Shown here piece by piece: positions 9,609-18,518 of a stretch of 64,000 nt of DNA (position 1 is its first letter; each line of letters starts with the position of its first letter). Both the position numbers and the translations under genes were made by a program. Source of the stretch: Woeseiaceae bacterium (lineage in GTDB: Bacteria > Pseudomonadota > Gammaproteobacteria > Steroidobacterales > Woeseiaceae); assembly GCA_021773075.1 (NCBI GenBank), contig JAJFKT010000026.1:857176-921175 (forward strand). Direction: 5' to 3'. A model generated the notes under the pieces. The model was given only the letters and a program-made list of their open reading frames with translations, was not told the DNA's origin and did not search any database.

Positions 9609-9989
9609 TTAAATACTGAGAAACTTCTGTCGATATTCAGCCGGAGGTATGTCGTACCACGATTTGAACGCTGTGGTGAAGGTGCTGATGTTCGAGTAGC
9701 CCAACAACATGGCGATTTCGAGCGATTTCAGACGTTCGTCGGAAAGATAGTTTATGGCAAGTACCGCGCGAACTTCCTGTAACACTTTTTGGAAGCTGGT
9801 TTTCTCCGCTTTGAGCCGGCGTTGCAATGTCCGACGACTCAATTTCAGAGCCCTGCAAGCAGCATCGGCATTCGCCTCGCCACACGCCATCAGGTCAGCG
9901 AGCTTGCGTTTTAGCTCGCCTGCGATATCGTCCTGATTGTAGAGAGACTTAAGATATCTCTCTGCCTGATCTGTAAGTTGCCGATACAT
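9609..9989 (-). CDS. Stand-alone AraC-type DNA-binding protein
   Basis: This protein of about 126 aa consists almost entirely of the AraC/XylS C-terminal double helix-turn-helix domain. The recognition segments DAACRALKLSRRTLQRRLKAE and the signature LGYSNISTFTTAFKSW are intact, ending with PAEYRQKFL. Ordinary AraC regulators are near 300 aa with an N-terminal ligand domain. Here nothing upstream could supply one, because the divergent hydratase/dehydrogenase gene begins 43 bases away. An in-frame GTG at 10007 would add six residues; the ATG at 9989 is preferred. It probably controls the divergent fatty-acyl-CoA gene, possibly together with its own expression, but it may need another protein or respond to no ligand. 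Confidence 0.85.
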   Translation of the reverse strand: MYRQLTDQAERYLKSLYNQDDIAGELKRKLADLMACGEANADAACRALKLSRRTLQRRLKAEKTSFQKVLQEVRAVLAINYLSDERLKSLEIAMLLGYSNISTFTTAFKSWYDIPPAEYRQKFLSI

Positions 9990-10032
9990 CGGCCCAGTAT
10001 AACCCACGTAGACCCGAAAATAAGGAATCGAG

Positions 10033-12000
10033 ATGTCGTCACCCGTGAGCTATGAGCTGCAAGGAAACATTGGAGTAATAACGCTGGATAACCCGCCCGT
10101 GAACGCGCTCTCACATGCAGTACGCCAGGGATTGCTTGATGCAATCAACGCTGCGCAGTCGGATACCTCGAGTGCGGTAGTCATCCTGTGTGAGGGGCGA
10201 ACCTTTATCGCCGGAGCGGATATCTCGGAATTTGGTAAGCCTTTCAAGGAGCCGGGCTTGCCCGAACTGCTGAACATAATCGAGGCATCGTCGAAGCTGG
10301 TTGTCGCCGCGATTCATGGAACCGCGCTCGGCGGCGGCTTTGAAACCGCGCTGGCGGCGCACTATCGATGTGCCGTGCCGTCGGCGAAAGTTGGATTTCC
10401 CGAAATCAAGCTGGGTCTGCTACCGGGTGCAGGCGGGACGCAGCGTTCGCCTCGTCTTGCAGGCGTTAAATCATCACTAGACCTCATTACAAGCGGTGCT
10501 CCTATCTCGGCAGGGCAGGCGGCAGAGATCGGATTGGTCGACGAGATCATCGACGGAGACTTAAGCGCTGGCGCTATAGCCTGGGCCGAGAAATTAGTAG
10601 CCGACGGCGCGCCAATACGAAAAAGCAGCGAACAGTCAGTGCCGGAGTTTGACTCGTCGATATTCGATCAGTACCGGGCGACACTGGCAAATCGGGCCCG
10701 CGGTCAAGTTGCCCCGGAACATGTTTTGACGGCAGTGGAGGCAGCGACCACGATGTCCTTCGAAGACGGTCTGGCCGTGGAACGCGAGTCATTTGTCGAA
10801 TGCATGAACAGTTCGCAGTCGGTGGGAATGCGGCACATATTCTTTGCCGAGCGACAAGCTGCAAAGCTTGATGGCGTATCTAAGGACACGCCGAATCGCC
10901 CGGTTGAGAACGTGGGAATCATCGGCGGCGGAACAATGGGTGGCGGGATCGCGATGAGTTTTGCCAATGCCGGCATTCCCGTCACCATGATCGAAATCAG
11001 TGATGATGCGCTGGCGCGTGGCCTTGGCATCATTGAACGAAATTACGCAGGCAGCGTTAAGCGTGGCAAGCTCAGTGAAGAAAAGGCGGCCGCATGTCGA
11101 GCGTTGATTTCGGGATCGACGGACTACGCGGCACTAGCCGGCGTCGACCTGGTTATTGAGGCAGTGTTCGAGGATCCGGATTTAAAGAAGAAAATATTCA
11201 AGAAATTGGATGCAGTTTGTAAGCCTGGGGCTATTCTCGCGACAAATACGTCTTACCAGGATGTTGATGCGATCGCAGCGGCTACTGGCCGGCCCGAAGA
11301 CGTCGTTGGAATGCACTTTTTTAGCCCGGCTCACATCATGAAGCTGCTCGAAGTCGTGCGTGGAGAAAGGACGGCCGATGACGTTCTTGCAACGGTCATG
11401 ACCTTGGCCAAGAAAATCAGAAAGGTCGCTGTCGTGTCCGGCGTTTGCTACGGCTTTATTGGAAATCGCATGCTGCAACCCTACGGCCAGACTGCGCAAT
11501 TGCTGTTGCTCGAAGGTGCGTCACCACAGCAGATTGACACAGCTATGGAGTCTTTCGGTATGGCCATGGGACCGTTACGCGTATTCGACCTCGCCGGTCT
11601 CGATGTCGGCTACAAAGCACGTGAGGCGCTGAGCGACGATGACAAAGGTGACCCGAAAACTTTTCGTGTGCCCGATTTGCTTGTGGAGGCTGGACGCCTG
11701 GGTCAAAAATCCGGCTGCGGTTTTTATTCATACGATGATAATCGCAAGCCGACACCGGATCCGCTGGTCGATGAGCTCATAAATTCGGCGGCAGCTGATT
11801 TCGGTATCGTGAGACGCGACATTACGGATGAAGAGATCGTGGATCGACTTGTTTCAGCATTGGTTGACGAGGGGCGCAAGATACTCGACGAGGGTATTGC
11901 ACAGCGGTCCAGCGACATAGACGTTGTTTATATCTATGGCTATGGATTCCCTGCGGCGCGGGGCGGACCCATGTTCTACGCAGACAACAGGAGAGCTTAG
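10033..12000 (+). CDS. Bifunctional enoyl-CoA hydratase/3-hydroxyacyl-CoA dehydrogenase
   Basis: This 655-aa enzyme performs two consecutive beta-oxidation steps: hydration of 2-enoyl-CoA and NAD-dependent oxidation of 3-hydroxyacyl-CoA. Residues 1-190 form a crotonase domain with the oxyanion-hole motif [10 protein letters not shown], the GGGFE loop with the first catalytic Glu, and [14 protein letters not shown] with the second. A Rossmann domain starts near 290 ([21 protein letters not shown]), contains the [16 protein letters not shown] block, and is followed by two C-terminal dehydrogenase domains. It is shorter than FadB or FadJ (about 715-730 aa), so it is a compact relative of that group. 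The ATG at 10033 follows AAGGAAT. No thiolase gene is adjacent. Confidence 0.93.
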   Translation: MSSPVSYELQGNIGVITLDNPPVNALSHAVRQGLLDAINAAQSDTSSAVVILCEGRTFIAGADISEFGKPFKEPGLPELLNIIEASSKLVVAAIHGTALGGGFETALAAHYRCAVPSAKVGFPEIKLGLLPGAGGTQRSPRLAGVKSSLDLITSGAPISAGQAAEIGLVDEIIDGDLSAGAIAWAEKLVADGAPIRKSSEQSVPEFDSSIFDQYRATLANRARGQVAPEHVLTAVEAATTMSFEDGLAVERESFVECMNSSQSVGMRHIFFAERQAAKLDGVSKDTPNRPVENVGIIGGGTMGGGIAMSFANAGIPVTMIEISDDALARGLGIIERNYAGSVKRGKLSEEKAAACRALISGSTDYAALAGVDLVIEAVFEDPDLKKKIFKKLDAVCKPGAILATNTSYQDVDAIAAATGRPEDVVGMHFFSPAHIMKLLEVVRGERTADDVLATVMTLAKKIRKVAVVSGVCYGFIGNRMLQPYGQTAQLLLLEGASPQQIDTAMESFGMAMGPLRVFDLAGLDVGYKAREALSDDDKGDPKTFRVPDLLVEAGRLGQKSGCGFYSYDDNRKPTPDPLVDELINSAAADFGIVRRDITDEEIVDRLVSALVDEGRKILDEGIAQRSSDIDVVYIYGYGFPAARGGPMFYADNRRA

Positions 12001-12450
12001 ATGGAAACAGCATGGATACAGGTATTTATTTTGACGCTGGCGGAATGTGTCGCACCTGCGGGCAAGACCGTCTGTCAGGAGCAGCACTTCGAATTACAAT
12101 TCCTGAGTCAGTCCGATTGTGAATACGCTTTGCAACAACTGATCGCGGCTAAGTCCGGAGCAGCGGATGTTATCGTGAATCGTCAAAAGTCGGGCTGCGC
12201 ACCATCGGCAATGCAGGCAACTACGTTCGCGAGTCTCGAATCAATCAATGAGGCGCATAAAGATACCGCTGGCTGGCGCATGCCGGGCGAAGAAGAGGCG
12301 CGGCGAAGTACCGTGACCAAAGATCATCAGGATCGTCTCGCTGAATTGATGACCTGCGAGGAAACCAACAACGTCATGCCATGCAAGGTCGGCGACATTA
12401 TTGTGGAAGACGCGACAGGCGAGAGCGTTGAGGTTTGGAAAAAAGACTAG
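12001..12450 (+). CDS. Hypothetical six-cysteine protein
   Basis: This 149-aa protein is not one I recognise. Its ATG follows the stop of the hydratase/dehydrogenase gene with no gap (TAGATG), which implies translational coupling. It has a short hydrophobic N-terminal stretch (WIQVFILTLAECVAP) too weak to call a signal peptide with confidence. Six cysteines are spread over the length (near residues 16, 25, 40, 67, 119 and 128), and the C-terminal half is strongly acidic and hydrophilic. Paired cysteines would suit an exported disulfide-bonded protein. The stop shares a CTAG tetranucleotide with the convergent AHSA1 gene. Confidence 0.7.
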   Translation: METAWIQVFILTLAECVAPAGKTVCQEQHFELQFLSQSDCEYALQQLIAAKSGAADVIVNRQKSGCAPSAMQATTFASLESINEAHKDTAGWRMPGEEEARRSTVTKDHQDRLAELMTCEETNNVMPCKVGDIIVEDATGESVEVWKKD

Positions 12451-12989
12451 CTGTCCGAACCGAGCCTCGCTGCGTATTCCGCCTCGAGCGCTGTAAACGT
12501 TTTCCAGAAAGGCCTCGGTGTCTGGTTCTCAAGGACATCGAGCAGTATTTCAAAGTGCGCATGCCAGCCACCGCATACACCCAGCACTGTTTCATCGTCC
12601 TGTAGTTTCCGATGAGTGAGGATGAGCAAAACCTTGTCTCCCCGTTCTTCGAGTTGATACTCGACCTCCGAATATTCGTTTTCGCCTACCCAGGTATGGG
12701 CGAATGCGTAAGGCGGTTCGCAGCGAATCACGCGACCTGACCAACTCATCTTTTCCGGCAAGCCACAATATTTTTGTGGGGGAGGGTCGTCGGGCAAGGT
12801 TGATAGGGACGAATTGTGAAACAGCAGTTCGATCTTTCCGTCAACCACAAGCTCAGCGTTGCCGCCAGCGAGCCATTTTGCGCGTTTGTCACCGTCTGTG
12901 ATGTACTGCCAGACACGTTCAATCGGTCCGGGTAACAGACGTTCGAAGCGAACCGTCGTATCGTCGAGTCTTTCGCCGAATTTATTCAT
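12447..12989 (-). CDS. SRPBCC/AHSA1 family protein
   Basis: This 180-aa protein has the START-like SRPBCC fold of the Hsp90 ATPase activator homologue (AHSA1) family. The opening VRFERLLPGPIERVWQYITDGDKRAKWLAGG and the central MSWSGRVIRCEPPYAFAHTW are characteristic, with the C-terminal helix HFEILLDVLE closing the fold. Such proteins bind hydrophobic ligands, and the bacterial versions are commonly paired with a small ArsR regulator, as here. Its ATG shares one base with the ArsR stop (TAATG), so translation is coupled. The ligand is unknown. Confidence 0.88.
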   Translation of the reverse strand: MNKFGERLDDTTVRFERLLPGPIERVWQYITDGDKRAKWLAGGNAELVVDGKIELLFHNSSLSTLPDDPPPQKYCGLPEKMSWSGRVIRCEPPYAFAHTWVGENEYSEVEYQLEERGDKVLLILTHRKLQDDETVLGVCGGWHAHFEILLDVLENQTPRPFWKTFTALEAEYAARLGSDS

Positions 12990-13306
12990 TATTTTTCTCC
13001 TCTGGAAGGTGGTTCCGCGAGTGCTCTTTCCAGCTCATCGAGTGCACCGGACCAAAACTTGCGCACCGAACGGACCCAATTCTCGAGATCGTCCAGAGCG
13101 CTATCATTAAGTCGATAGACACGGCGCTGCGCATCGGGCCTTGAGGCAACGATGTTGGCGTCGCGCAGTACTTTCAAGTGTTGCGATACCGCAGGTCGGC
13201 TCATTTCGAAGCGACCGGCTAGCTCGCCAAAGCTTTGCTCGCCTGTGGCCAGCATTTCGACGATGTGGCGCCGCGTAGGGTCGGCGAGTGCAGTAAAGGC
13301 ATCCAT
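12989..13306 (-). CDS. ArsR-family winged-helix repressor
   Basis: This 105-aa protein has a complete ArsR fold. FTALADPTRRHIVEML is helix 1-2, ELAGRFEMSRPAVSQHLKVLRDANIV is the helix-turn-helix, and RRVYRLN is the wing. No cysteine metal site (CxC or similar) is present, so it is unlikely to sense metals. It belongs to the group that travels with AHSA1-type proteins. The upstream region holds three copies of an AT-rich half-site centred 35-60 bases before the start, a likely autoregulatory operator. Confidence 0.92.
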   Translation of the reverse strand: MDAFTALADPTRRHIVEMLATGEQSFGELAGRFEMSRPAVSQHLKVLRDANIVASRPDAQRRVYRLNDSALDDLENWVRSVRKFWSGALDELERALAEPPSRGEK

Positions 13307-13327
13307 TGCTCTAATATAAGCAATTGT

Positions 13328-13366
13328 TTAATTAAGTCAAGACTTAATTAAGTAAAGGCTTAATTA
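13328..13366. promoter_or_regulatory. Predicted ArsR operator (triple half-site)
   Basis: Positions 13328-13338 and 13341-13351 are exact reverse complements (arm TTAATTAAGTC, two-base spacer). A third partial copy, GCTTAATTA, follows at 13358-13366. The array sits just upstream of the ArsR start on the minus strand, where the promoter should be, which fits autorepression. Confidence 0.6.
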
Positions 13367-13385
13367 TAGGCGAATTGAATTTGTT

Positions 13386-14294
13386 TTAGCGGCGACCCGC
13401 GATCTCGCTGCGAAGTTGGGCAAGCGGTTTGTCGTTTTCGAACCGGACGCGGGAGCGAGTTTTGACGACCCCCAGGGCGTTGAGTACGGGTATGACATCC
13501 GGAAATCCCTTCGAATTCGCATGTTGCCGATACAGGGGCATAAAGACGGGTGATTCGAGAAAGGAATCGAGCTTGCGAAACAGGTCGGGTCCGGTCCAAA
13601 GCGTTTTCGATGGCAAGCAACAGCTTTGTAGCTGGTCGAGCACTGTATCAAGCGACTCTTTGCCGCCCGAACGCTGGCGTAGTTCTACGTCGGCTAATAA
13701 CGCGATGGCAGCACCGCTCCAATACACCTTCATTCTTGCTTCGCGGATGCCGTTGCTCGACGCTTCATTGAGTGTCAGCTCGGGACGGGATTCGCGGCCA
13801 CGGGCAAAGCCTTCACTGAGCCGTTGCCAAGCCATCTCTGGTTCATAGCGCCCTGAGCGGGACATTAGGACGTTTTGGTAGTAGGACGCGAATCCTTCCG
13901 AGATCCAGCGGTAGCGTTGACGTAGAAGCGGCAACATCAAATGACTGAATTCGTGGGTCGCTGTCCAGTCGGCGTAAAACTCCTCAATGGGTCTGTCGGG
14001 ATTCACGTATAGCTCGACTTTTTCGCCGCCGCTGCGCGTAACCTGACCGAAGCTGACAGCGGCATTTCCACCCCAGGAATTTCGCGTGGAAGGAATGACA
14101 ACAATCCTGGCTTTCTTGTTGGGAAAGCGCCCATAGACGAGTTTGACCGTATCGGCCGTTGCTTCAACCCACTCGATAATTTCTTCGGCTTTCTGTTTGT
14201 CGATCGGTTGTCGAACTTCTATGTCCAGCGCACTACCAGCAACCTCGCCAGGTGCGGCGAATAATGCAACTAATACAATGGAGTCCATAACCAT
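13386..14294 (-). CDS. Gluzincin-type zinc peptidase, probably exported
   Basis: This 302-aa protein carries a zinc-peptidase signature near residue 110: THEFSHLMLPLL (HExxH), followed 18 residues later by WISEGFASYYQ, whose Glu would be the third zinc ligand. This is the M1/M61 gluzincin arrangement in a small, otherwise poorly known protein. The N-terminus (DSIVLVALFAAPGEVAGSA) looks like a weak signal peptide, so it probably acts in the periplasm. Two possible ATG starts (14294 and 14288) both lie inside an 11-bp inverted repeat that may control translation. It is the last gene in line with TetR, cysC and sat, 48 bases downstream of sat. Confidence 0.82.
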   Translation of the reverse strand: MVMDSIVLVALFAAPGEVAGSALDIEVRQPIDKQKAEEIIEWVEATADTVKLVYGRFPNKKARIVVIPSTRNSWGGNAAVSFGQVTRSGGEKVELYVNPDRPIEEFYADWTATHEFSHLMLPLLRQRYRWISEGFASYYQNVLMSRSGRYEPEMAWQRLSEGFARGRESRPELTLNEASSNGIREARMKVYWSGAAIALLADVELRQRSGGKESLDTVLDQLQSCCLPSKTLWTGPDLFRKLDSFLESPVFMPLYRQHANSKGFPDVIPVLNALGVVKTRSRVRFENDKPLAQLRSEIAGRR

Positions 14295-14312
14295 GTTGTG
14301 ATTATGGACTCC
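14280..14312 (-). promoter_or_regulatory. Hairpin enclosing the peptidase start codon
   Basis: On the minus strand GGAGTCCATAA and TTATGGACTCC are perfect 11-bp complements around an 11-base loop. The ATG at 14294 lies in the loop, the ATG at 14288 lies in the 3' arm, and the only Shine-Dalgarno-like GGAG lies in the 5' arm. No U-run follows, so it is not a standard terminator. Confidence 0.6.
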
Positions 14313-14342
14313 AATGCTGACGTTTAGTTTCGACGGCTTTGC

Positions 14343-15542
14343 CTAGCTTGCTTTGGCCATCGATTCGGACTGGTAGTGATCCATGAGGATCTGTGCAACT
14401 TCCGGGCGTGAGAATTCCGGCGGTGGTGCGATGCCTTCGCTGAGCATATCGCGGACTTTCGTGCCCGACAGGAATACATAGTCGCTGGGCTGATGATCGG
14501 GTGCTTCGCGCATCATGACGACTTTGTTGAGTTTCCTGGACCAGGCCGTGTGGTCAGCACTGAAAATCTCAATCTGCAGCGCACCTTCCGGGACTTCATC
14601 GAAAATAGCCTGAGCATCAAACGCCCCGTAGTAATCACCGACGCCGGCGTGATCCCGGCCGACGATCAAATGTGTTGCACCCATGTTCTGACGGAATACT
14701 GCATGCAGCACAGCCTCGCGCGGTCCAGCGTATAACATGTCGAACCCGTATCCGGAGACAAGCACGCTGTTTTCGGGGAAGTAAGTATCGACCATCTTGC
14801 GAATACAGGCATCGCGAACATCGGCAGGAATGTCGCCGGCCTTTAGCTTGCCGAGCAGCATATGAATGGCAATGCCGTCAGCGTCGAGACGTTCCATCGC
14901 CATGCGGCAAAGCTCTTCGTGTGCAAGGTGCATAGGATTGCGCGTCTGGAAGGCAACAACTTTTTGCCAACCGCGCGCGGCGATATCGTCGCGAATTTCA
15001 ACTGCGGTCTGGAATGTGCCAGCAAACTCCGTTTCGAAATAGCTAAGGTTCAGAACCTCAATAGCGCCGGAAACACAGTAGTTGCCCTGCGCCTGGAATA
15101 CAGCGACACCCGGGTGGGCAGGATCGAGCGTACCGTAGACCTGTTCGGTCATAGTGTCTTTTTGCGCGGCCGTAAACTCATCAATCGCATCAACGTTCAT
15201 AATGGCGATAACAGGACGGCCGTCGACATTAGGGTCGCGCAATGCAATACGCGGTGCACCCTGAATATCACTAATATCGTCGGCGAGATTGAGTACCGGA
15301 ACGGGCCAGAACAGGCCATCCACTGTATGCATTTTCTGAGCGACGCTGAGGGCATCGGCCGCATTCATAAAACCTGTAAGCGGCGTAAAATAACCGCCAC
15401 CGAGCATAACTGCATTCGCAGCCGCTGCCGAGCTCAGAGTCAAAGACGGTAACGTTTCGGCTTCAGCGATTAATTGTTCGCGCTGCGCAGCGTCTGTAAC
15501 CAGCAACGGAATAAGGGCGTCAGACCCGTGAGGCTTAATCAT
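14343..15542 (-). CDS. sat: Sulfate adenylyltransferase (ATP sulfurylase)
   Basis: This 399-aa single-chain ATP sulfurylase converts sulfate and ATP to adenosine 5'-phosphosulfate. The signature [14 protein letters not shown] (HxxH nucleotide-binding motif, near residue 195-205) is intact. So are the downstream [13 protein letters not shown] block near 285 and the C-terminal ISGTKVR-like segment ([14 protein letters not shown]). The ATG overlaps the cysC stop (ATGA), so APS made here passes directly to CysC from the same transcript. It is the Sat type, not the heterodimeric CysDN type. In this window the product could serve assimilation or PAPS supply for the TPR-sulfotransferase at 57.9 kb. 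Confidence 0.96.
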   Translation of the reverse strand: MIKPHGSDALIPLLVTDAAQREQLIAEAETLPSLTLSSAAAANAVMLGGGYFTPLTGFMNAADALSVAQKMHTVDGLFWPVPVLNLADDISDIQGAPRIALRDPNVDGRPVIAIMNVDAIDEFTAAQKDTMTEQVYGTLDPAHPGVAVFQAQGNYCVSGAIEVLNLSYFETEFAGTFQTAVEIRDDIAARGWQKVVAFQTRNPMHLAHEELCRMAMERLDADGIAIHMLLGKLKAGDIPADVRDACIRKMVDTYFPENSVLVSGYGFDMLYAGPREAVLHAVFRQNMGATHLIVGRDHAGVGDYYGAFDAQAIFDEVPEGALQIEIFSADHTAWSRKLNKVVMMREAPDHQPSDYVFLSGTKVRDMLSEGIAPPPEFSRPEVAQILMDHYQSESMAKAS

Positions 15543-16204
15543 GAAGATGCTCCTGCAACTGCGAGGTCGTCAGCGCGTGTTAGCGGTTGATCGATAATAA
15601 ATCCGTTTTCCTGCAGATGATCCAGGACGATCTGTACTTCCTGTTCGATACTCATCTCATCGGTTTTCAGATGGATTTCAGGATTAGTCGGCGCTTCGTA
15701 TGGATCATCGATACCCGTGAAGTTCTTAATTTCACCAGCACGAGCTTTCTTGTAAAGGCCCTTCGGATCACGTTTTTCTGCCTCGGCCAGCGAGCAATCC
15801 ACGAAGACCTCGACAAATGCGATACCCGCCTGTTCATGCAACTCGCGGACTTCGTCTCGATCATCTTTGTACGGACTGATGAAGCTTGAAAGGGCGATAA
15901 CGCCTGCGTCACCAAACAATTTTGCGACTTCGCCAATTCGGCGGATGTTTTCTTTGCGGTCGGCCCCGGAAAAGCCGAGGTTCTTGTTGATACCCAGTCG
16001 AACGTTGTCGCCATCGAGTCGGTAAGACAATTTTCCGATACCGTAAAGAGCACGCTCGAGCGCAACAGCAATGGTGCTCTTGCCGCTGCCGGAAAGTCCC
16101 GTGAACCAGATGGTCGCGGCGCGCTGGCGTAGAATACTAAAACGGTCTTCGCGCGAAACTTCGCCATCGTGCCACGTTACGTTGGTTGCTTTTTGATCTG
16201 CCAT
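15539..16204 (-). CDS. cysC: Adenylylsulfate kinase
   Basis: This 221-aa APS kinase phosphorylates APS to PAPS. The P-loop GLSGSGKST lies at residues 36-44, [16 protein letters not shown] binds APS, and the [10 protein letters not shown] and [28 protein letters not shown] segments are typical. The start is set at the ATG at 16204 (MADQKATNV), which gives normal family length; the frame is open for another 20 codons. It begins 14 bases after the TetR stop and overlaps sat by four bases, making a TetR-cysC-sat unit. Confidence 0.95.
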   Translation of the reverse strand: MADQKATNVTWHDGEVSREDRFSILRQRAATIWFTGLSGSGKSTIAVALERALYGIGKLSYRLDGDNVRLGINKNLGFSGADRKENIRRIGEVAKLFGDAGVIALSSFISPYKDDRDEVRELHEQAGIAFVEVFVDCSLAEAEKRDPKGLYKKARAGEIKNFTGIDDPYEAPTNPEIHLKTDEMSIEQEVQIVLDHLQENGFIIDQPLTRADDLAVAGASS

Positions 16205-16218
16205 TTTTAAATTCCAGT

Positions 16219-16821
16219 TTATTGTGTCTTGGTTGTAAATCCATTGATCAACAGGTCTGTGCATTTCTGAATCACCTCGAACAGGTCCAATTCAGAATCA
16301 CGGACGATCAGGTCGCCCCATGCATTGCACATTCCGATGACTGCTTGTGCGGCGAAGTGGCAATCTACAGATTGCCTTACTGCACCAGTTCGTTTTCCGG
16401 CTTCAAAAATTCTCTCGAGCCTTTGCCGGTAGTCGCTACCCAGTTTTTTGAGTTTGATGCGTCGCGCCTTGGGCAAGTACAGTCGCTCGTCGTTATAAAC
16501 TTTTAGAGCTTCGTTTCTTTCCCGGTAACTCGTTAGATGCGATGTCACCGTTGCAATTAATTTCGCCTCGAAGGATTGATCGCTATCCGAAATGGATGCC
16601 ATGTGTTCGACATAGTCCTGAATGCCGTATAGACAGACTTCACCCAGGGCTTCTTCTTTCGACTTGAAGTAGTAATACAGGCTGCCCTGCTTAATCCCCA
16701 TTAGCTCAGCGATATCCTTGGTGCATGAGCCATGGAAACCTTTCTCGGCAAATACAGACGCCGCAGCACGAATCGCTGCCTGGCGCTGTTTCGAATATTT
16801 TTCGGTGCCGTTGCCCAACAT
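16219..16821 (-). CDS. TetR-family transcriptional regulator
   Basis: This 200-aa repressor has a clear TetR N-terminal HTH ([41 protein letters not shown], residues about 18-56) and a helical C-terminal domain that should bind a ligand. The ATG at 16821 is selected because the frame upstream encodes unrelated hydrophobic sequence and a perfect palindrome lies 10 bases before it. It is the promoter-proximal gene ahead of cysC and sat, an unusual regulator for PAPS synthesis, which is normally under CysB control. The ligand is unknown. Confidence 0.92.
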   Translation of the reverse strand: MLGNGTEKYSKQRQAAIRAAASVFAEKGFHGSCTKDIAELMGIKQGSLYYYFKSKEEALGEVCLYGIQDYVEHMASISDSDQSFEAKLIATVTSHLTSYRERNEALKVYNDERLYLPKARRIKLKKLGSDYRQRLERIFEAGKRTGAVRQSVDCHFAAQAVIGMCNAWGDLIVRDSELDLFEVIQKCTDLLINGFTTKTQ

Positions 16822-16830
16822 GGATGAGAA

Positions 16831-16848
16831 TTCTATAGATCTATAGAA
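16831..16848. promoter_or_regulatory. Predicted TetR operator, perfect 18-bp palindrome
   Basis: TTCTATAGATCTATAGAA is fully self-complementary and lies in the leader of the TetR-cysC-sat unit, 10 bases before the TetR start. A TetR dimer site of this kind is expected for autoregulation. The region on its promoter side is very AT-rich. Confidence 0.7.
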
Positions 16849-16889
16849 AAACTTGCAATTAAGTTTGTATATATATAAATAACAATGAG

Positions 16890-16905
16890 TTATGTGATTA
16901 CATAA
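16890..16905. promoter_or_regulatory. Second inverted repeat in TetR/decarboxylase spacer
   Basis: TTATGT-GATT-ACATAA has 6-bp arms with a 4-base spacer. It lies in the 214-base AT-rich gap between the divergent TetR and PLP-decarboxylase genes and could be an operator for either. No other structure in this gap stands out. Confidence 0.35.
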
Positions 16906-17035
16906 TCTATAAGTCCATTGAATATAGCTCTTAGATGGCCGAGTTGGAGTGTTTTCAATGGATAATGCAAATATCAGAAATACGGCAGCCAAAACCGCAT
17001 AATGCGGGTTGCTTCGGAGTGTCAGGACGGACCGT

Positions 17036-18478
17036 TTGAGATCGCTGAACAATAAACTTGAAGAATTGCGGCAGATTGCCGCGCCGTTGGAGTCGTCGCC
17101 AGCGACAAGGCTTGCGCATTTCCAACAGGCAGGTGAGCACGCCGAGCGTTTTCTAAGATCGTTGCCACAGCGTGATGTTTACGCCGCGGCTGGGCCGCGC
17201 GAAGAGGCAGTCGACGCGCTCGCGATTCCAGAGAGTCCGGAGCCTTTTGAGGAGGCTTTGCAAGTACTCGACCAGTATGTCGATGGCATTGGCCACAACC
17301 TCGGCTCAAGCCGCTTCTTTGCGTATATTCCGAGCGGTGGTTTGCACGACTCAGCGATTGCAGATTACCTGGCTGCCGTTTCAAATCGCTACGCTGGCGT
17401 CGGTGCGGCGGCACCGGGCGCGACTCGTTTGGAGCACGTAATGTTGCGCTGGCTGGCAGACGTTGTCGGTTATCCAGAATCAGCAGAGGGCGACCTGACG
17501 TCGGGTGGCAGCATGGCAGCACTTTCTGCAGTCGTCGCAGCGCGTGAAGCCAACAACCTAAAATCGGCGGACGTCGTGTCCGCCGTGGTATATCTCACTT
17601 CACATACGCATCACACGTTTCGCAAAGCGCTGCATGTCGCCGGCCTTGGTGAATGTGTGATTCGTGAAATTCCACTGGATCCAAACCGGCGAATGGACTG
17701 TGACAAGCTGCAAGCGCAGATTCTCGACGATCGAAATGCAGGCTTGCGACCCTGGCTGATCGGTGCTTCGGCCGGAACCACAGACACCGGTGCTGTAGAC
17801 CCGTTGGACAGAATCGCAGATATTGCAGCCGAGTCAAATGTCTGGATGCACGTCGATGCGGCCTATGGCGGTGCGTTCGCATTGTGTGATGAGGGTCGGC
17901 GGCGACTCAAAGGACTCGAGCGATCAGACTCTTTGATTCTTGATCCGCACAAGGGCTTTTTTCTACCCTGCGGCGTTGGTGTTGTGCTCGTTCGTGAGGG
18001 ACAAAAGCTCTATGACGCATACCACGCGCGCGGGGTTTATATGCAGGACGTTGACGGTGATACCGAACGTTCACCTTGCGACTACTCGGCGGAATTGACG
18101 CGGCCGTTTCGAGCGCTACGCTTCTGGTTACCGTTCAAGGTACACGGCAGCCAGGCTTTTGCCGCAGCGCTTGAGGAAAAACTGTTATTGACTGAATACT
18201 TCTATGAGCAATGCGGAAACATTCCGGGCATCAAGCTGGGACCCAGTCCGGATCTGTCCATTGTCACGTTTCGACTCTGCCCTGACGCCATGGACGCTAA
18301 TGTTGCGAGCCGTGCTTTGCTTGAAGCTATGCTCCGCGACGGAAGAGTGTTCATGACGTCAACGACGATCGCCGGTCAATTCACGATCCGAATGGCGATT
18401 CTGACGTACCATACGCATCTGGACGATGTTGATCTGGCGCTGCTGGCGATCAAAGAATGCGCCGAAGAAATTTTCTAA
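17036..18478 (+). CDS. PLP-dependent group II amino-acid decarboxylase
   Basis: This enzyme of about 480 aa belongs to the aromatic-L-amino-acid/glutamate decarboxylase family, which removes CO2 from an amino acid using PLP. LTSGGSMAAL and HVDAAYGGAFAL (the Asp that contacts the pyridine nitrogen) are present, and LILDPHKGFF carries the PLP-binding Lys near residue 306. The frame can start at TTG 17009, but the TTG at 17036 has AGGA eight bases upstream and is preferred; no ATG fits. An NSS sodium symporter begins 40 bases after the stop, which suggests that the decarboxylase substrate (possibly an aromatic amino acid) is imported by it. Confidence 0.9.
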   Translation: MRSLNNKLEELRQIAAPLESSPATRLAHFQQAGEHAERFLRSLPQRDVYAAAGPREEAVDALAIPESPEPFEEALQVLDQYVDGIGHNLGSSRFFAYIPSGGLHDSAIADYLAAVSNRYAGVGAAAPGATRLEHVMLRWLADVVGYPESAEGDLTSGGSMAALSAVVAAREANNLKSADVVSAVVYLTSHTHHTFRKALHVAGLGECVIREIPLDPNRRMDCDKLQAQILDDRNAGLRPWLIGASAGTTDTGAVDPLDRIADIAAESNVWMHVDAAYGGAFALCDEGRRRLKGLERSDSLILDPHKGFFLPCGVGVVLVREGQKLYDAYHARGVYMQDVDGDTERSPCDYSAELTRPFRALRFWLPFKVHGSQAFAAALEEKLLLTEYFYEQCGNIPGIKLGPSPDLSIVTFRLCPDAMDANVASRALLEAMLRDGRVFMTSTTIAGQFTIRMAILTYHTHLDDVDLALLAIKECAEEIF

Positions 18479-18518
18479 TGAGACAGTCACAACAAGAATA
18501 AAGCCCGGGGGGGAAATC

